DNA of 64,000 bases from Rotaria sordida (lineage: Eukaryota > Rotifera > Eurotatoria > Philodinida > Philodinidae): NCBI GenBank assembly GCA_905250125.1, contig CAJNOL010000953.1, forward strand, positions 1-64,000, read 5' to 3'. Under the pieces are notes generated by a model, which worked only from the letters and a program-made list of their open reading frames with translations, was not told where the DNA came from and ran no database searches. This document shows positions 45,218 to 55,116 of this stretch, in pieces; within the stretch, counting starts at the first letter, position 1, and each line of letters begins with the position of its first letter. The position numbers were made by a program, and so were the translations under genes.

Positions 45218-46562
45218 TTATTTCTGACGAATGGAAAAATTATACTTGTCAATTTTTACCGATAAGAAGGGTCTTGGTACCAACATGGTGTAAGTATCTG
45301 GCGTGGGAGTTATGTGAACCCACCAAGTTCCACCATAGCGTTGAATAAGTTCACTCGTAATTATTGATTCGATGTCTTGTTCGTCTGTTCCTTCCGCAAT
45401 AGCTTCTCGAATAATATTAATTATAGCTTCTTGCATTGGAGATGGTAAAGTCGAGGAGAAAATGCGTGGTTCTATAAAGAAAAGTTTAATATTAATTTAA
45501 AACTGTTAAATTCGAATGTTTTAAAATCATTTGTATCTGCATATTAACAAGTTACTGTCTAAATGAGATGATATTCATGCAATTTCATGAAGCTTTTCAT
45601 ACTCACTGGATGGTTTAGGAGGTAGTGACGTTTCCTTAACTTCTGACATTGTTGTTGTGGAGCTTGCACTTTCATTTGAGCTAACTTTTGGCATTGATGA
45701 ATTATCTAACATATTTGATCAAATGTAGAATATTTTACAACGATAGTGGAAGTGAATTACCTGTTGGTGATGATGTGACATTATCAAGAGACTTTGGCAC
45801 ATTTGTTGCCTGTAATTCCTTTTTAAATGGTGGTTTAACAAATGGAAATGGTGGTGCTAATTCTTTCATTTGAATAATATACAGATCGTCTGCTGGATTC
45901 AATTGTCCAATCACTTCAAAATATGAACCTGGCATAAGTACAATTTCTTTTTCTGTGTCTTTGAAATATGAATGTGGAGCAACGGATTTTCCATTTTGAC
46001 TTTCAATAGAGAATAAAGTTCTCATGCCTGTTTTGCCTAAAAATGTTTCTGCCTGAAGAACTTCAACATTAGCTGTACACGAGCTTACACCCCACCATGC
46101 AAATTTGCTTCCAGTTGGGTATTGCTTACTTAAATCGATACCGCGCACACCACGCCAAATGGTCTGAGAGTGAGATGGAAGTTTGTGAAGAGCAGTCATA
46201 AATAATTTGAGATAGGAGAACCATGGTTTGAGATTATCACGATTTTCACCTCGAAGTGTCGAATTAAGAAGTTGATAGAAACTAGGATCTGAATCAAACT
46301 GCATCGTATACAAATGAAGTGCTGCAGATTCATCTTGACTGAGACCATCTGGTGAATTTTTAGAATTCTCTTTTGCAATCCATACATTTTCTTCGATACA
46401 ATCGAAAAATTTTCCAATAGGAACCACAGCTTCTTCGAGAGGTACAAGTGGTGCAGCTTCATAACCTTTAATTGGTGAAAGAAGGCGTGCAACGGGTTCT
46501 CCAATTATGTCGGTATATCGAGAATTGGCTAGATTTTCATGAGATGATGCAGTTTTTGACAT
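45218..46562 (-). CDS. NAD:arginine ADP-ribosyltransferase with dynein-light-chain-like C-terminus, 384 aa, three exons
   Basis: Exons (minus strand) 46562-45761, 45705-45607 and 45471-45218; introns 55 and 135 nt, phases close. Residues about 80-240 form an R-S-E transferase: TIWRGVRG gives the arginine, WGVSSCT the serine, and TEKEIVLMPGSYFEV the ExE pair, so activity on arginine is expected. A proline/serine/threonine linker encoded by the second exon follows. The last exon reads MQEAIINIIREAI ... DIESIITSELIQRYGGTWWV ... FLSVKIDKYNFSI. This aligns along its length with LC8-type dynein light chains (helix, YxxTW turn, beta strands) but is weakly conserved. A light-chain tail would dimerise or tether the enzyme to short-motif partners. 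No signal peptide, so it is probably cytosolic. All three catalytic positions are intact, unlike the TPR-type gene. Confidence 0.82.
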
Positions 46563-47752
46563 GTTAGAAAACTATGAATATTTAATATTTTCTATGAAAA
46601 GTATCGTTGATTAACGGTTTAATTGAATTATGTGAAGTAATGTATGTTTATTCACTATATATCAGCGTATGAATGACGAGCGAGCAATGGGACAGGACAA
46701 TTTATCTATCGATACACTTTTCTTCAACAAACTACGTGAAGGATGAAAAGAAGCAAGCATACAAAAAAAAAATCATTCGTCCGTAACTAAAAAGTATTTC
46801 GCCATCCATCAAAATATAACGAACGAAGTGAAAAAGAAAACGATACTCTTACTTGTTTTTTTTCTGCTCTGTATTATTTTACATTACTATTTTTGTTGCT
46901 ACGTGTTAATCAGCAATCACATTCACGAAAATAGTCTTCCAATTTAGCTTTTTCATTATGAATCTCGATCAAAATTTTGATGAATGAAATTCATCAATGT
47001 TTAAAAAATAGAACTTGGATTCAATGCGATAAAATGAAATATTAAACATTCAATGGCACTATCCAGTCAAATAGATGTATCAACTTTTGACCTTTTCTTA
47101 ACAAAAATAGAGACTATTAGTCGATTTTTATGCGTTTCCTTCTCTTTCTTCAAAAACGCACAAAAAGTTATGTTTTTATAGTTTTTTTTTTTTACTTTTC
47201 CCTGTTTTTCTCCTTTTTTTATCCATTTTTCTGTTCGATTTTGCCATACTTATGTATAAAAGTGGTTAAAAAGTTATTTCAATCGACAAACGCCTTTTGT
47301 GCATCAATAAGTTGAATTTTTGAGCACCTATGGACTAAAATTTTTCCATCCCAATTTTCTTCATGTGTAAATAAGTTTTGATTACCTTTAATAGAGGGTT
47401 CATGAGCTGATCGAGCATCAGTCCAATATACGAGGTACTCGATAAAAATTTTTTTTTCTGCATTCAACGAATTAATGTCTAAAACCACCAACCTCAAAAT
47501 TTTAGCTTCTAGTATCTTTCCTTTGAAAAGTTAGCCAATACCGACTTTTGCCACTATCATACCTTTTTCAGAAAAAAAAAGAAAAAATACTCTATAAAGG
47601 CTGTGGCAGCTTGTGTTTCAACGTATCATTGAAATTTTTTATGGTATATACTAAAAGATAGAGAATTAAAAATTGAACAAAATGAGCTGCATGGAAGTAA
47701 CATAATGTTGAGCAACTCACGTTTTATAAAGTCAACATGAGTTAAAAAAGAA
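46563..47752. other. Intergenic, no gene seen
   Basis: AT-rich. A 72-codon minus-strand frame at 47279-47497 has some protein-like composition but no recognisable motif. Confidence 0.4.
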
Positions 47753-48417
47753 CCCTTTTGATCAATCCAAGTACAATAATGTATCTGCTACTGTGTTTCA
47801 GAATCAAGAGGACCCAAGCTAAATTTTACATATGTTATGCAGTTTTTTTTTCTCTACAAAATGGTGGACTCGATGCAAAACGTGGCTTACACCTCCTAAT
47901 TTTTGATGATTTTTCAATAGAAAGTGAACATTTTTAGCAGTATTCATTGGCATGACAAAGTGTTGAAGCAAAATAAATATGATATTCTAAATCAGCATCA
48001 AAAACTGCATCTATTCATATACTTTTCATCGAAAATTTCTTCCTGTCCAAAACTAGCCTGTGATCTCCCACAGTCATATTTAAGAGAAATTTTTCTTTCT
48101 GATTCCCTACCGGCTAGTTTTGGACAGAAAAAAATTTTCGATGAAAAGTATATGAATAGATGCAGTTTTTGATGCTGATTTAGAATATCATATTTATTTT
48201 GCTTCAGCACTTTGTCATGCCAATGAATACTGCTAAAAATGTTCATTTTCTATTGAAAAATCATCAAAAATTAGGAGGTGTAAGCCACGTTTTGCATCGA
48301 GTCCACCATTTTGTAGAGAAAAAAATACTGCATAACATATGTATAATTCAGCTTGGGCCCTCTTGATTCTGAAACACAACAACAGGTGCATTATTGTATT
48401 TGGATTGATCAAAAGGG
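47753..48417. repeat. 665-nt near-perfect palindrome
   Basis: From CCCTTTTGATCAATCC at the left to GGATTGATCAAAAGGG at the right the arms are inverted copies. They are so alike that both strands give almost the same 82-residue frame. The centre near 48085 has a few differences and small indels. It ends exactly where telomere-like block 12 begins; no such block stands at the left end. Confidence 0.9.
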
Positions 48418-48485
48418 TGTGGGTGTGACGAGAGTATATTTCCACACCCACACCCACCCTCACACTCACACCCACCCACACCCTT
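48415..48485. repeat. Telomere-like hairpin block 12
   Basis: GGGTGTGGGTGTG, loop ACGAGAGTATATTT, then CCACACCCACACCCACCCTC continuing to CACCCACCCACACCC. It abuts the 665-nt palindrome. Confidence 0.85.
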
Positions 48486-48879
48486 GCTATAGAAAGAGGT
48501 CTTGATGATAAAATTGTTCAAAAACAATTAATTCTATTAAACATACATGAAAAAATTTAAAACAGACGTCTAAAAAAATATTTTTCAAATTAAAAGACTT
48601 TAAGTTGATATTTGTAGTTTTGAAAGAAACGATATTTGCTTGATAAAAATAAGAATCACTTTAGATCGGTAATAAAATGTCGTCGACGAAGAATAGGGAT
48701 CTAAGCTACAATTATAAAGATATTTTACATTTCAAACGCAAATTATATCTATGAAATAATCTATTGAATTATCGTATACATATACACAAATCTTATCACT
48801 TATTGTCTTTGTATCTGCCAGAATATTGAATAGAACTAAGGATTCAAATTCAATATGTTACTATTTTAATCCAGTAAAA
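48486..48879. other. Spacer, no gene seen
   Basis: AT-rich; nothing recognised. Confidence 0.4.
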
Positions 48880-49120
48880 CCTCTTCTAGTAAATATCTTC
48901 TACCATTGGAATTTTTAAAAAAAGGCAACCGGACAAAATGCTTGTAACTTTTTAACTAAGACAGCTAGAATCCTGTGATCTTCATTATTCGAAAGAAGGG
49001 AGCGATAATGTCCCACAGTCCCTTCTTCAAATAATGAAGATCACAGGATTCTAATTAGCTGTAAAGTTATAAGCATTTTACCTGAATGCCTTTTCTTAAA
49101 ACTCCAATAGTAGTTATAAA
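48880..49120. repeat. Inverted repeat, about 240 bp (fold-back)
   Basis: GAATCCTGTGATCTTCATTATT is mirrored by AATAATGAAGATCACAGGATTC about the centre near 49005, and the arms extend to CTACCATTGG / CCAATAGTAG. CAGTAAAACCTCT just outside the left end recalls the pogo-like end at 4650. Confidence 0.75.
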
Positions 49121-49647
49121 CACTCAGATCTTATGAAGCAGTTGTGCTTGAAATACCTTTCTCTAATGTGAATAAAAGCTCGCTATTCTGAACAGTGAAC
49201 ACGCTTTTGGAGTTCCTCTTACTATTATAACCTCTCCGATATGCACAAATCTACAATATTTTTGTGATCTTTGTCTATTCTTTATCTCTTGTTTCTTGTA
49301 TGTATTATGAGTGTATTATATATATATGATAAGTTTTTGTGGTCGTCAATAGAGCCCGTCGAGTAGACTTGGAACTGGATTCGGTCGGTTCCGGTCCGAA
49401 TCCGGTTCCAAAATTTGGTTTTTCTTGGGTTCGGGTCCAAAAGTATTTCATGAGATGAATTTTCGTCAAATGTAAAATTTAATCAAAACTTGATTATTAC
49501 AAGACTATCATCAAGTTTGCCTGAGAGATCTATCGAGTGTGCTAATCACCAATACAAATTAAAAAGAAGAAACTTGTATTTACCAGATCAAAGATTTCGG
49601 TCACCGGATCCCGCAGGAAAGATGCGGAAAAGTCACCGAGTCCTGCA
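49121..49647. other. Spacer, GGTTCCGG-rich patch
   Basis: 49360-49440 repeats GGATTCGG/GGTTCCGG words; no gene seen. Confidence 0.4.
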
Positions 49648-49855
49648 GAAAAACACCAAAAATCGCTAAAACATGGAAGCAGTATTCCGGCTGAGAATTG
49701 TCCGAATTTGTTCTGGTGAATTCTTTCCAATTTCCTGTGCTTCTCGGCAGAAACTGACCGGAAATCGTCGGAATAAATCTGAAAATTCCCAGCCGAAATA
49801 CTGCTTCCATGTTCCAGCGATTTCCAGAGTTTCTCTGCCAGAATCGGCATGTACT
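49648..49855. repeat. Palindrome of the CCGG/CATGGAAGCAG family
   Basis: ACATGGAAGCAGTATTCCGG is mirrored by CCGAAATACTGCTTCCATGT; the arms continue out through ATCGCT...AGCGAT and CTGCAGAAA/TCTCTGCCAG. It is related to 11794-12100. Confidence 0.75.
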
Positions 49856-50224
49856 TCTTAATTTGGGTTGCAAAGTCACTATTAGATTCAACTATAAACA
49901 CGAACAAGTATTTTCGAAGTCCCTCTTCATTATAAAGCGAACCGTATGTTACCTGTGTTAAGTGAACACTTCCGTATATTGAAGAGTTTTGAAAAGTTTC
50001 GAAGATGTTCATAATAGATAAGTTTTACGATAGTGTCAAATCAACTAAAAATTATCACTCTTCAGCATTACAGCAAAGGGTCTTCCTTAGCATGTTATAT
50101 AACGCAAGAAAACCACGAAATGCATGGTCTTGCATAGCTTATGCATCTTGACTAAAAACTTAAATATAGTAGATCAATTATTGTATTTTTTACTTGCCAG
50201 ACTGATTTTACTATTTGAATGCAA
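49856..50224. other. Spacer, no gene seen
   Basis: Nothing recognised. Confidence 0.4.
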
Positions 50225-51808
50225 CAGAGATGCCGGATATTGTTTTTTGATCAATCCATGGTTCACCCATAGCCCAGCCAATGGCTCTCCGGGTGGTTTC
50301 TTGTCCAATTCTATATTTTTTTACAGTCCATGGGTCATAAGCTTGGATTAAGTAGCTCCAACCCTGACCCATTGGATTATCCAATGAGCAACCTAGTTCA
50401 AGATGACTTTTATTTTTGTATTACTTATCGGTGGAGGTAAAGTTTTACGTCGACTGTATGAGAGGTCTCTATAACATACAAGAATGATTGTTCTGTAAGC
50501 AATGAAAAAAAAATTGATATGGTTTTTATTTTGATTTGGATAAAAAGACAATGTTTACTATACTTATGAATATTAAAGAGAACACAATACAATATAAATG
50601 ACGAAGAGAATACTGTATGTACGTCTAACAAAGCCACGAACATATAGAAGAGATAGATGTATCACGAAAAAAAGAAATGGGAGAATCAAGACTATGAGAA
50701 CAAGACATAGTTAACGAAGTAGTGAGATCAGCTCAGACGACGAAGAAAACAAATTCCCACAGTGAGAAAAAATAATGAGTATACTGTATGTATATTAAAC
50801 TTAGGAGACCCCATTTCCGGTATTGTTTGAGAACGATTTAGCGGAATATTCTGAAAATATCAAGATGGATATAACTTCATGAGTATAACAAGAGTTGCCA
50901 CAGACTGAAAATCTCGAAATACTTTCCTATAAGAGATAGTTGGGTTGCAAGGACCAATAACAATCCCCTTTTTCGTCCCCTTTTTGAGCCACAATACGTC
51001 CAATAGGGTTGAAGACTTTTTGACGGATACTAGAAACACTTACGGGTGCCTAGTTTCTTTCTGTTTCGTCCATTTCGAAAACAGTCAACACACGAAGAGC
51101 ATGTGAAAAACTACCTATTCTTTTGTACAGTGCTTACTGTGTAAGACCTTTTCCAAGAACTAACGGTTCATGAATTTTTTAAATAAAAAGAATTAGCCAT
51201 ACCAAAGCACTTTCAATATCTGTAAAAAAAAAAAGATTTCAACATAATCAGTTGTATCGTCTTTAAGAAACGAAGACGATTATCAAGATTTTTTCGTCAA
51301 TATCTGCGTTTGAAAAAGCTTGAAAGAACGAAAAAAGTATAACAACTTTCACAGAAGAAACGTTATATTTTTTCGTTTTTCTCAACTTTAAAGCTAAATT
51401 TGAATCTTTTAAATGTGCTCAATAGATAGACGACAACTAGAAGCATATGTATGGCAGAAAAAACAAAAAATAAGTGAATTTGGGGTTGGGAAAGAGAATC
51501 TCTTTAATCATCCGATCGAACAGTAGTTGTCGAAGCGTTGATGAATAACATATGTCATGTTGTAACGACATCTTCATCGCAGAAATCCTTTTGCAACTAT
51601 CTTCTTAGAAATTCAGTGAATTTTATGGGTCAACCCAAGAGTCACTCATAGATTACCCGACAAAATCTAACCCTTCGTTTTAGTGAATATAGCAGGGTTG
51701 AAATTTTTGAAACAGGCTATCCAGCCCTACTAGGTTGGCTCAGGATCAATCCATGGACGTTCCAACCCAATGGATACCCGTACCAATCCAATCCATCTGA
51801 CATCTCTG
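50225..51808. mobile_element. Candidate 1.58 kb hAT-like element
   Basis: CAGAGATGCCGGATATTG at the left corresponds to CAGAGATGTCAGATGGATTG when the right end is reversed. Inside each end are iterated ATCCATGG, CCAATGG and GGTTGG words. The ends fit CAGNG, but the flanking 8 bases (GAATGCAA and ATTCATAA) do not match, so no target duplication is seen. No transposase frame. Confidence 0.55.
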
Positions 51809-51999
51809 ATTCATAATAATCAAAATTTTTATAAATTTTTATTTTTCATATTTTTAAATAAACACTTTTCAAATAAAATCATTGAGATGCATCAAAATTC
51901 TTTTTCTCACAAATAACATATAGAACAAGCTGTTTCTCCTTTATTTTATTTTACACATCTTTAATTCACTTTAATTCATCTACTTCTAATCAGTTTTAT

Positions 52000-52496
52000 T
52001 TACAGAATTGAATGATAAATTATCGTATCAGGAAAATAGTCTTTCAGCTGCTTTGAAATCAATATATTACGAGGTACATGTATATCAAGTAATTTAGCAC
52101 AATTGATTCGTGTTGCATCTCTTGTAAAATTGTTTGTTACTCTATCTAAAGTTGAAAAGTAGACTTGGAGGTCGAGCTTTTTTGTTAAACACGTTTTGAT
52201 ATCCAGTAGAAATTGCTTCACATAATCATCATGAGCGTGAAACAAATCAACTATCCTAAGGTAAGGATATTGAATAACTGATAAATGTCGATTATCATCT
52301 TTTGATTGTTCATCAAATTTATTCTTCTGTGGTTTATCATTATTTACAGTTAATCGTTCCATAAATGGAAAAGATTTAGCAATTTTCAAAAAGAATTCAT
52401 GTTCGAAAGGATGTTCGTCATATAAAGAGTCTTCACGAACATATCTAAATAATCCATCTGGAAAATTATTTGTAATAGATTCATAATATTTTGCAG
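52000..52496 (-). pseudogene. 3' fragment of an F-box gene, truncated at a telomere-like block
   Basis: The minus strand codes about 165 residues to a stop at 52000: YYESITNNFPDGLFRYVRED, then FFLKIAKSFPFMERLTV, HAHDDYVKQFLLD and NNFTRDATRINCAKLL. This is the typical C-terminal half of a bdelloid F-box/LRR-type protein. Upstream the frame runs straight into the GTGTGGG repeat at 52497, and no F-box or 5' half is found beyond the repeat. So the gene was cut, and the cut end now carries telomere-like sequence. Confidence 0.75.
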
Positions 52497-52743
52497 GTGT
52501 GGGTGTGGATGTGGGTGTGGGTGTGGGCGTGGGCGTGGATGTGGGTGTGGGTGTGAGTGTGGGTGGGTTTGGGTGTATGGGGTGCGGAGGGTGTGGGTGT
52601 GTTAATGTTCTCATAACTATATGCATATCAACACCACAACCACACCTACACTCACATCCACACCCACACCTACACTCACATCCACANNNNNNNNNNCCTA
52701 CACTCACATCCACACCCACACCTACACTCACATCCACACCCAC
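52497..52743. repeat. Telomere-like hairpin block 13, the longest
   Basis: About 105 bases of G-rich repeat (GTGTGGGTGTGGATGTGGGT and on), a loop TTAATGTTCTCATAACTATATGCATATC, then about 120 bases of C-rich repeat with regular CACCCACACCTACACTCACATC units. The unit is 24 bp in the C-rich arm. An N gap lies inside. Confidence 0.9.
52687..52696. other. Assembly gap, 10 N
   Basis: Ten N inside the C-rich arm, probably an unresolved number of 24-bp units. Confidence 1.
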
Positions 52744-55116
52744 GATAAACTATAAATAGCTAAAATTGGGACAAAAAGATTTTTTCACCAGAGTAAAAAA
52801 TAAAAGAGTGTGCTATGTTCAGAAGTGAATGCTGATTCTAACCATATATATTTTTTTAAATATTGAGGAATGAAAAATAGCCTTACCTCCCCTCTTCCTT
52901 TATTTATGTTGATAAAGTAATTAGATATGAGAGAAAAAAAACATAAACGCAAAAGAGAGTGTAGCCTGAGGCATGAATGCAATCATATTCCTGTTCTTAA
53001 CGTGGAGACATGTGATGTTGGAAAAATTAAAGAGTATCGAAAAGAATTGCAAATAATGAATAAGAACTGACGTCATACTCCTATAATTTACTAATTTATA
53101 TTCACATTATATCATTAGGTAGAAATATATGAATATCATACGAATGCATCTATGATAGTTGTCGTAATTAGTCATCTGTAGGAAATTTCTATGCATTGAA
53201 TAAACAACTTGAAATAGTTACCAACATTGTAGTTTTATATGTATTCACGTTTGTGTAGTGTTAAACTAAGAGCATACTGACTATCTGTCTTTTGAGAGTG
53301 ACAGAAAAGCATATTTTTTGTCACACGAACGCAAACAGGTAAGTGTATAAAACAACTAGTGTAGACAGTTTACTGATTAGTATTATTTTTCTATTTTTTT
53401 TGTAAAAATAAAACAAATTTTCGCATGTTTTATTTTCTACTGATTATTTCTAAAAGCATAACGTGAGTATCTTTTTTATGAATGAGCCATATATTGAAAT
53501 CTATCTATATTTGGAATCAGCTCGACATCGATAAAAATATCTAATATAAATTTGACTGACCATTCTTAGTGACAGTGATAGATGACACACTTCTAGGACT
53601 CCTCACGTCTGAGGAATAGAAGCGAGCATTTTAGCTTGTAATGCTGAGATGTTGAAGATTTTCATGAAGGAATGCCTAGTGCTAGAGTTATGAAAACATT
53701 GAAACCAATCGTATATACTAAATCGGCTCTGCTCGTCTTAATTTTCAGGTTTCACTCGTATATGAAGACAGTAGCGCTAGCTTTAATGTTCATGAAATAG
53801 AAAACATTATAAATGATAAGTGCGAAAATTTGCTATAATTTTGTTATAAAATAAGTCTGATTTTTGTATAAAACTTTTACCTCGATTTATCTAGCCTAAA
53901 AAACTAACCCATAAATACATAAATTAGCCGCCTTGGTTGAGTGATTACGTTGTTCCACACGTATTCACAAGGTACCGTGTTCAAAACTCAGTATCACCAT
54001 CCATAAAATAAGTCTGAACAAGTCACTAACAGCTAAGCTGTTTCGAATGATTCATTCGTAGCGTGCTGATACGTTGTTAGTCAGTACATTAAGCGGGAGA
54101 AGTGCAAATACTGCTGTCTGTAAAAAGAAAAAGACGAGAGAAATTGATTGCATGTGGACCCTAATAATAATCGCAGGTGGCAGCTACGGGCGATAAGCTT
54201 ATGGGAAATTATTATAAGTACATCAATTAATTCGTCTGCTAAATTAGAATTCGAACGATTCTTATCAATTATCAGACTATAAGTTTATTTCCCGAATGCA
54301 TATGAGCATGTTCAGACAAGCGGAGAGACGTTGCAATACGATATCCTAATAATTTACTCGATGAGAGAAAAAAAAACACCATCAAATTGATTGATTAGAC
54401 TAGTTCCCTCGTGGCTCATCGCGGTATAGAATTTTCACTTTTTATTTCTTCTGTTTTATATTTTCTTCGAAGTATCTTTTATTCGTTGAATATACGTCCA
54501 TAACTAATGTATAAGTTTTGAAGTTGACAATCAGCAACAGAAGGAGCCTTTTTGTTAAAGAACGCAAAACTTCAAACATTATTTCGTTGTTTTGGAAAAA
54601 CGAGATTTTTCGATTAAAATATAAAGTGCAAAATTTTAATTCTTCTTCAATAATAATGCATCTGAGCGATATATAAACTTCTATTAATAACAGAAAGTAT
54701 TGAGAGTACTTTTCTTCGTTTTTTTTTCGAAATGTGATGTAACTTGACCATTCTGAGGTATCTGTCAAATTTTAGTAATTTCTTTGGAAAAAAAATAATA
54801 GACCCAAAAATACATTTTTAAAACAGTATCTACCATATGCAGTAAAGATTTGTATGCTATCAAATGTATTTCGACGGAAAAAGACAGTATAACTTTCGAG
54901 ATTTATGCAACCCCAATATTTCATCTTTGGAATTAGAATGTTTGCATGTAAGTTATTATTTAAAAGTGCCCGAAATCAGTTCATGTAGAACTTGACTCAA
55001 TTTACATCCATAATCATAAAGTCATCACATTTATTTATTCCTCCTAGGTAATCATTTTCACATTTGGACATTTATTTTTTTTTACTAATCAAAAAAAAAA
55101 CATTGGTCTTCCTCGC
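52744..55116. other. Intergenic; one tRNA-like remnant
   Basis: AT-rich with no gene seen. At 53932-54005 (plus strand) CCTTGGTTGAGTGATTACG (A-box-like) and GTGTTCAAAACTCAGTA (B-box-like) suggest a tRNA-derived remnant. The last few hundred bases must hold the promoter of the PARG gene. Confidence 0.45.

Noticed and set aside
47279..47497. A 72-codon minus-strand frame with fairly protein-like composition
   Set aside because: No motif, no splice partners and no start context; left as non-coding.
47924..48246. Two nearly identical 82-residue frames on opposite strands
   Set aside because: They are a by-product of the 665-nt palindrome, not two genes.
50217..51816. 8-bp target duplication for the 50225-51808 element
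   Set aside because: The flanks GAATGCAA and ATTCATAA do not match.
52499..52759. A valine-glycine-rich frame on the plus strand and a proline-threonine-rich one on the minus strand
   Set aside because: Both are translations of the telomere-like repeat.
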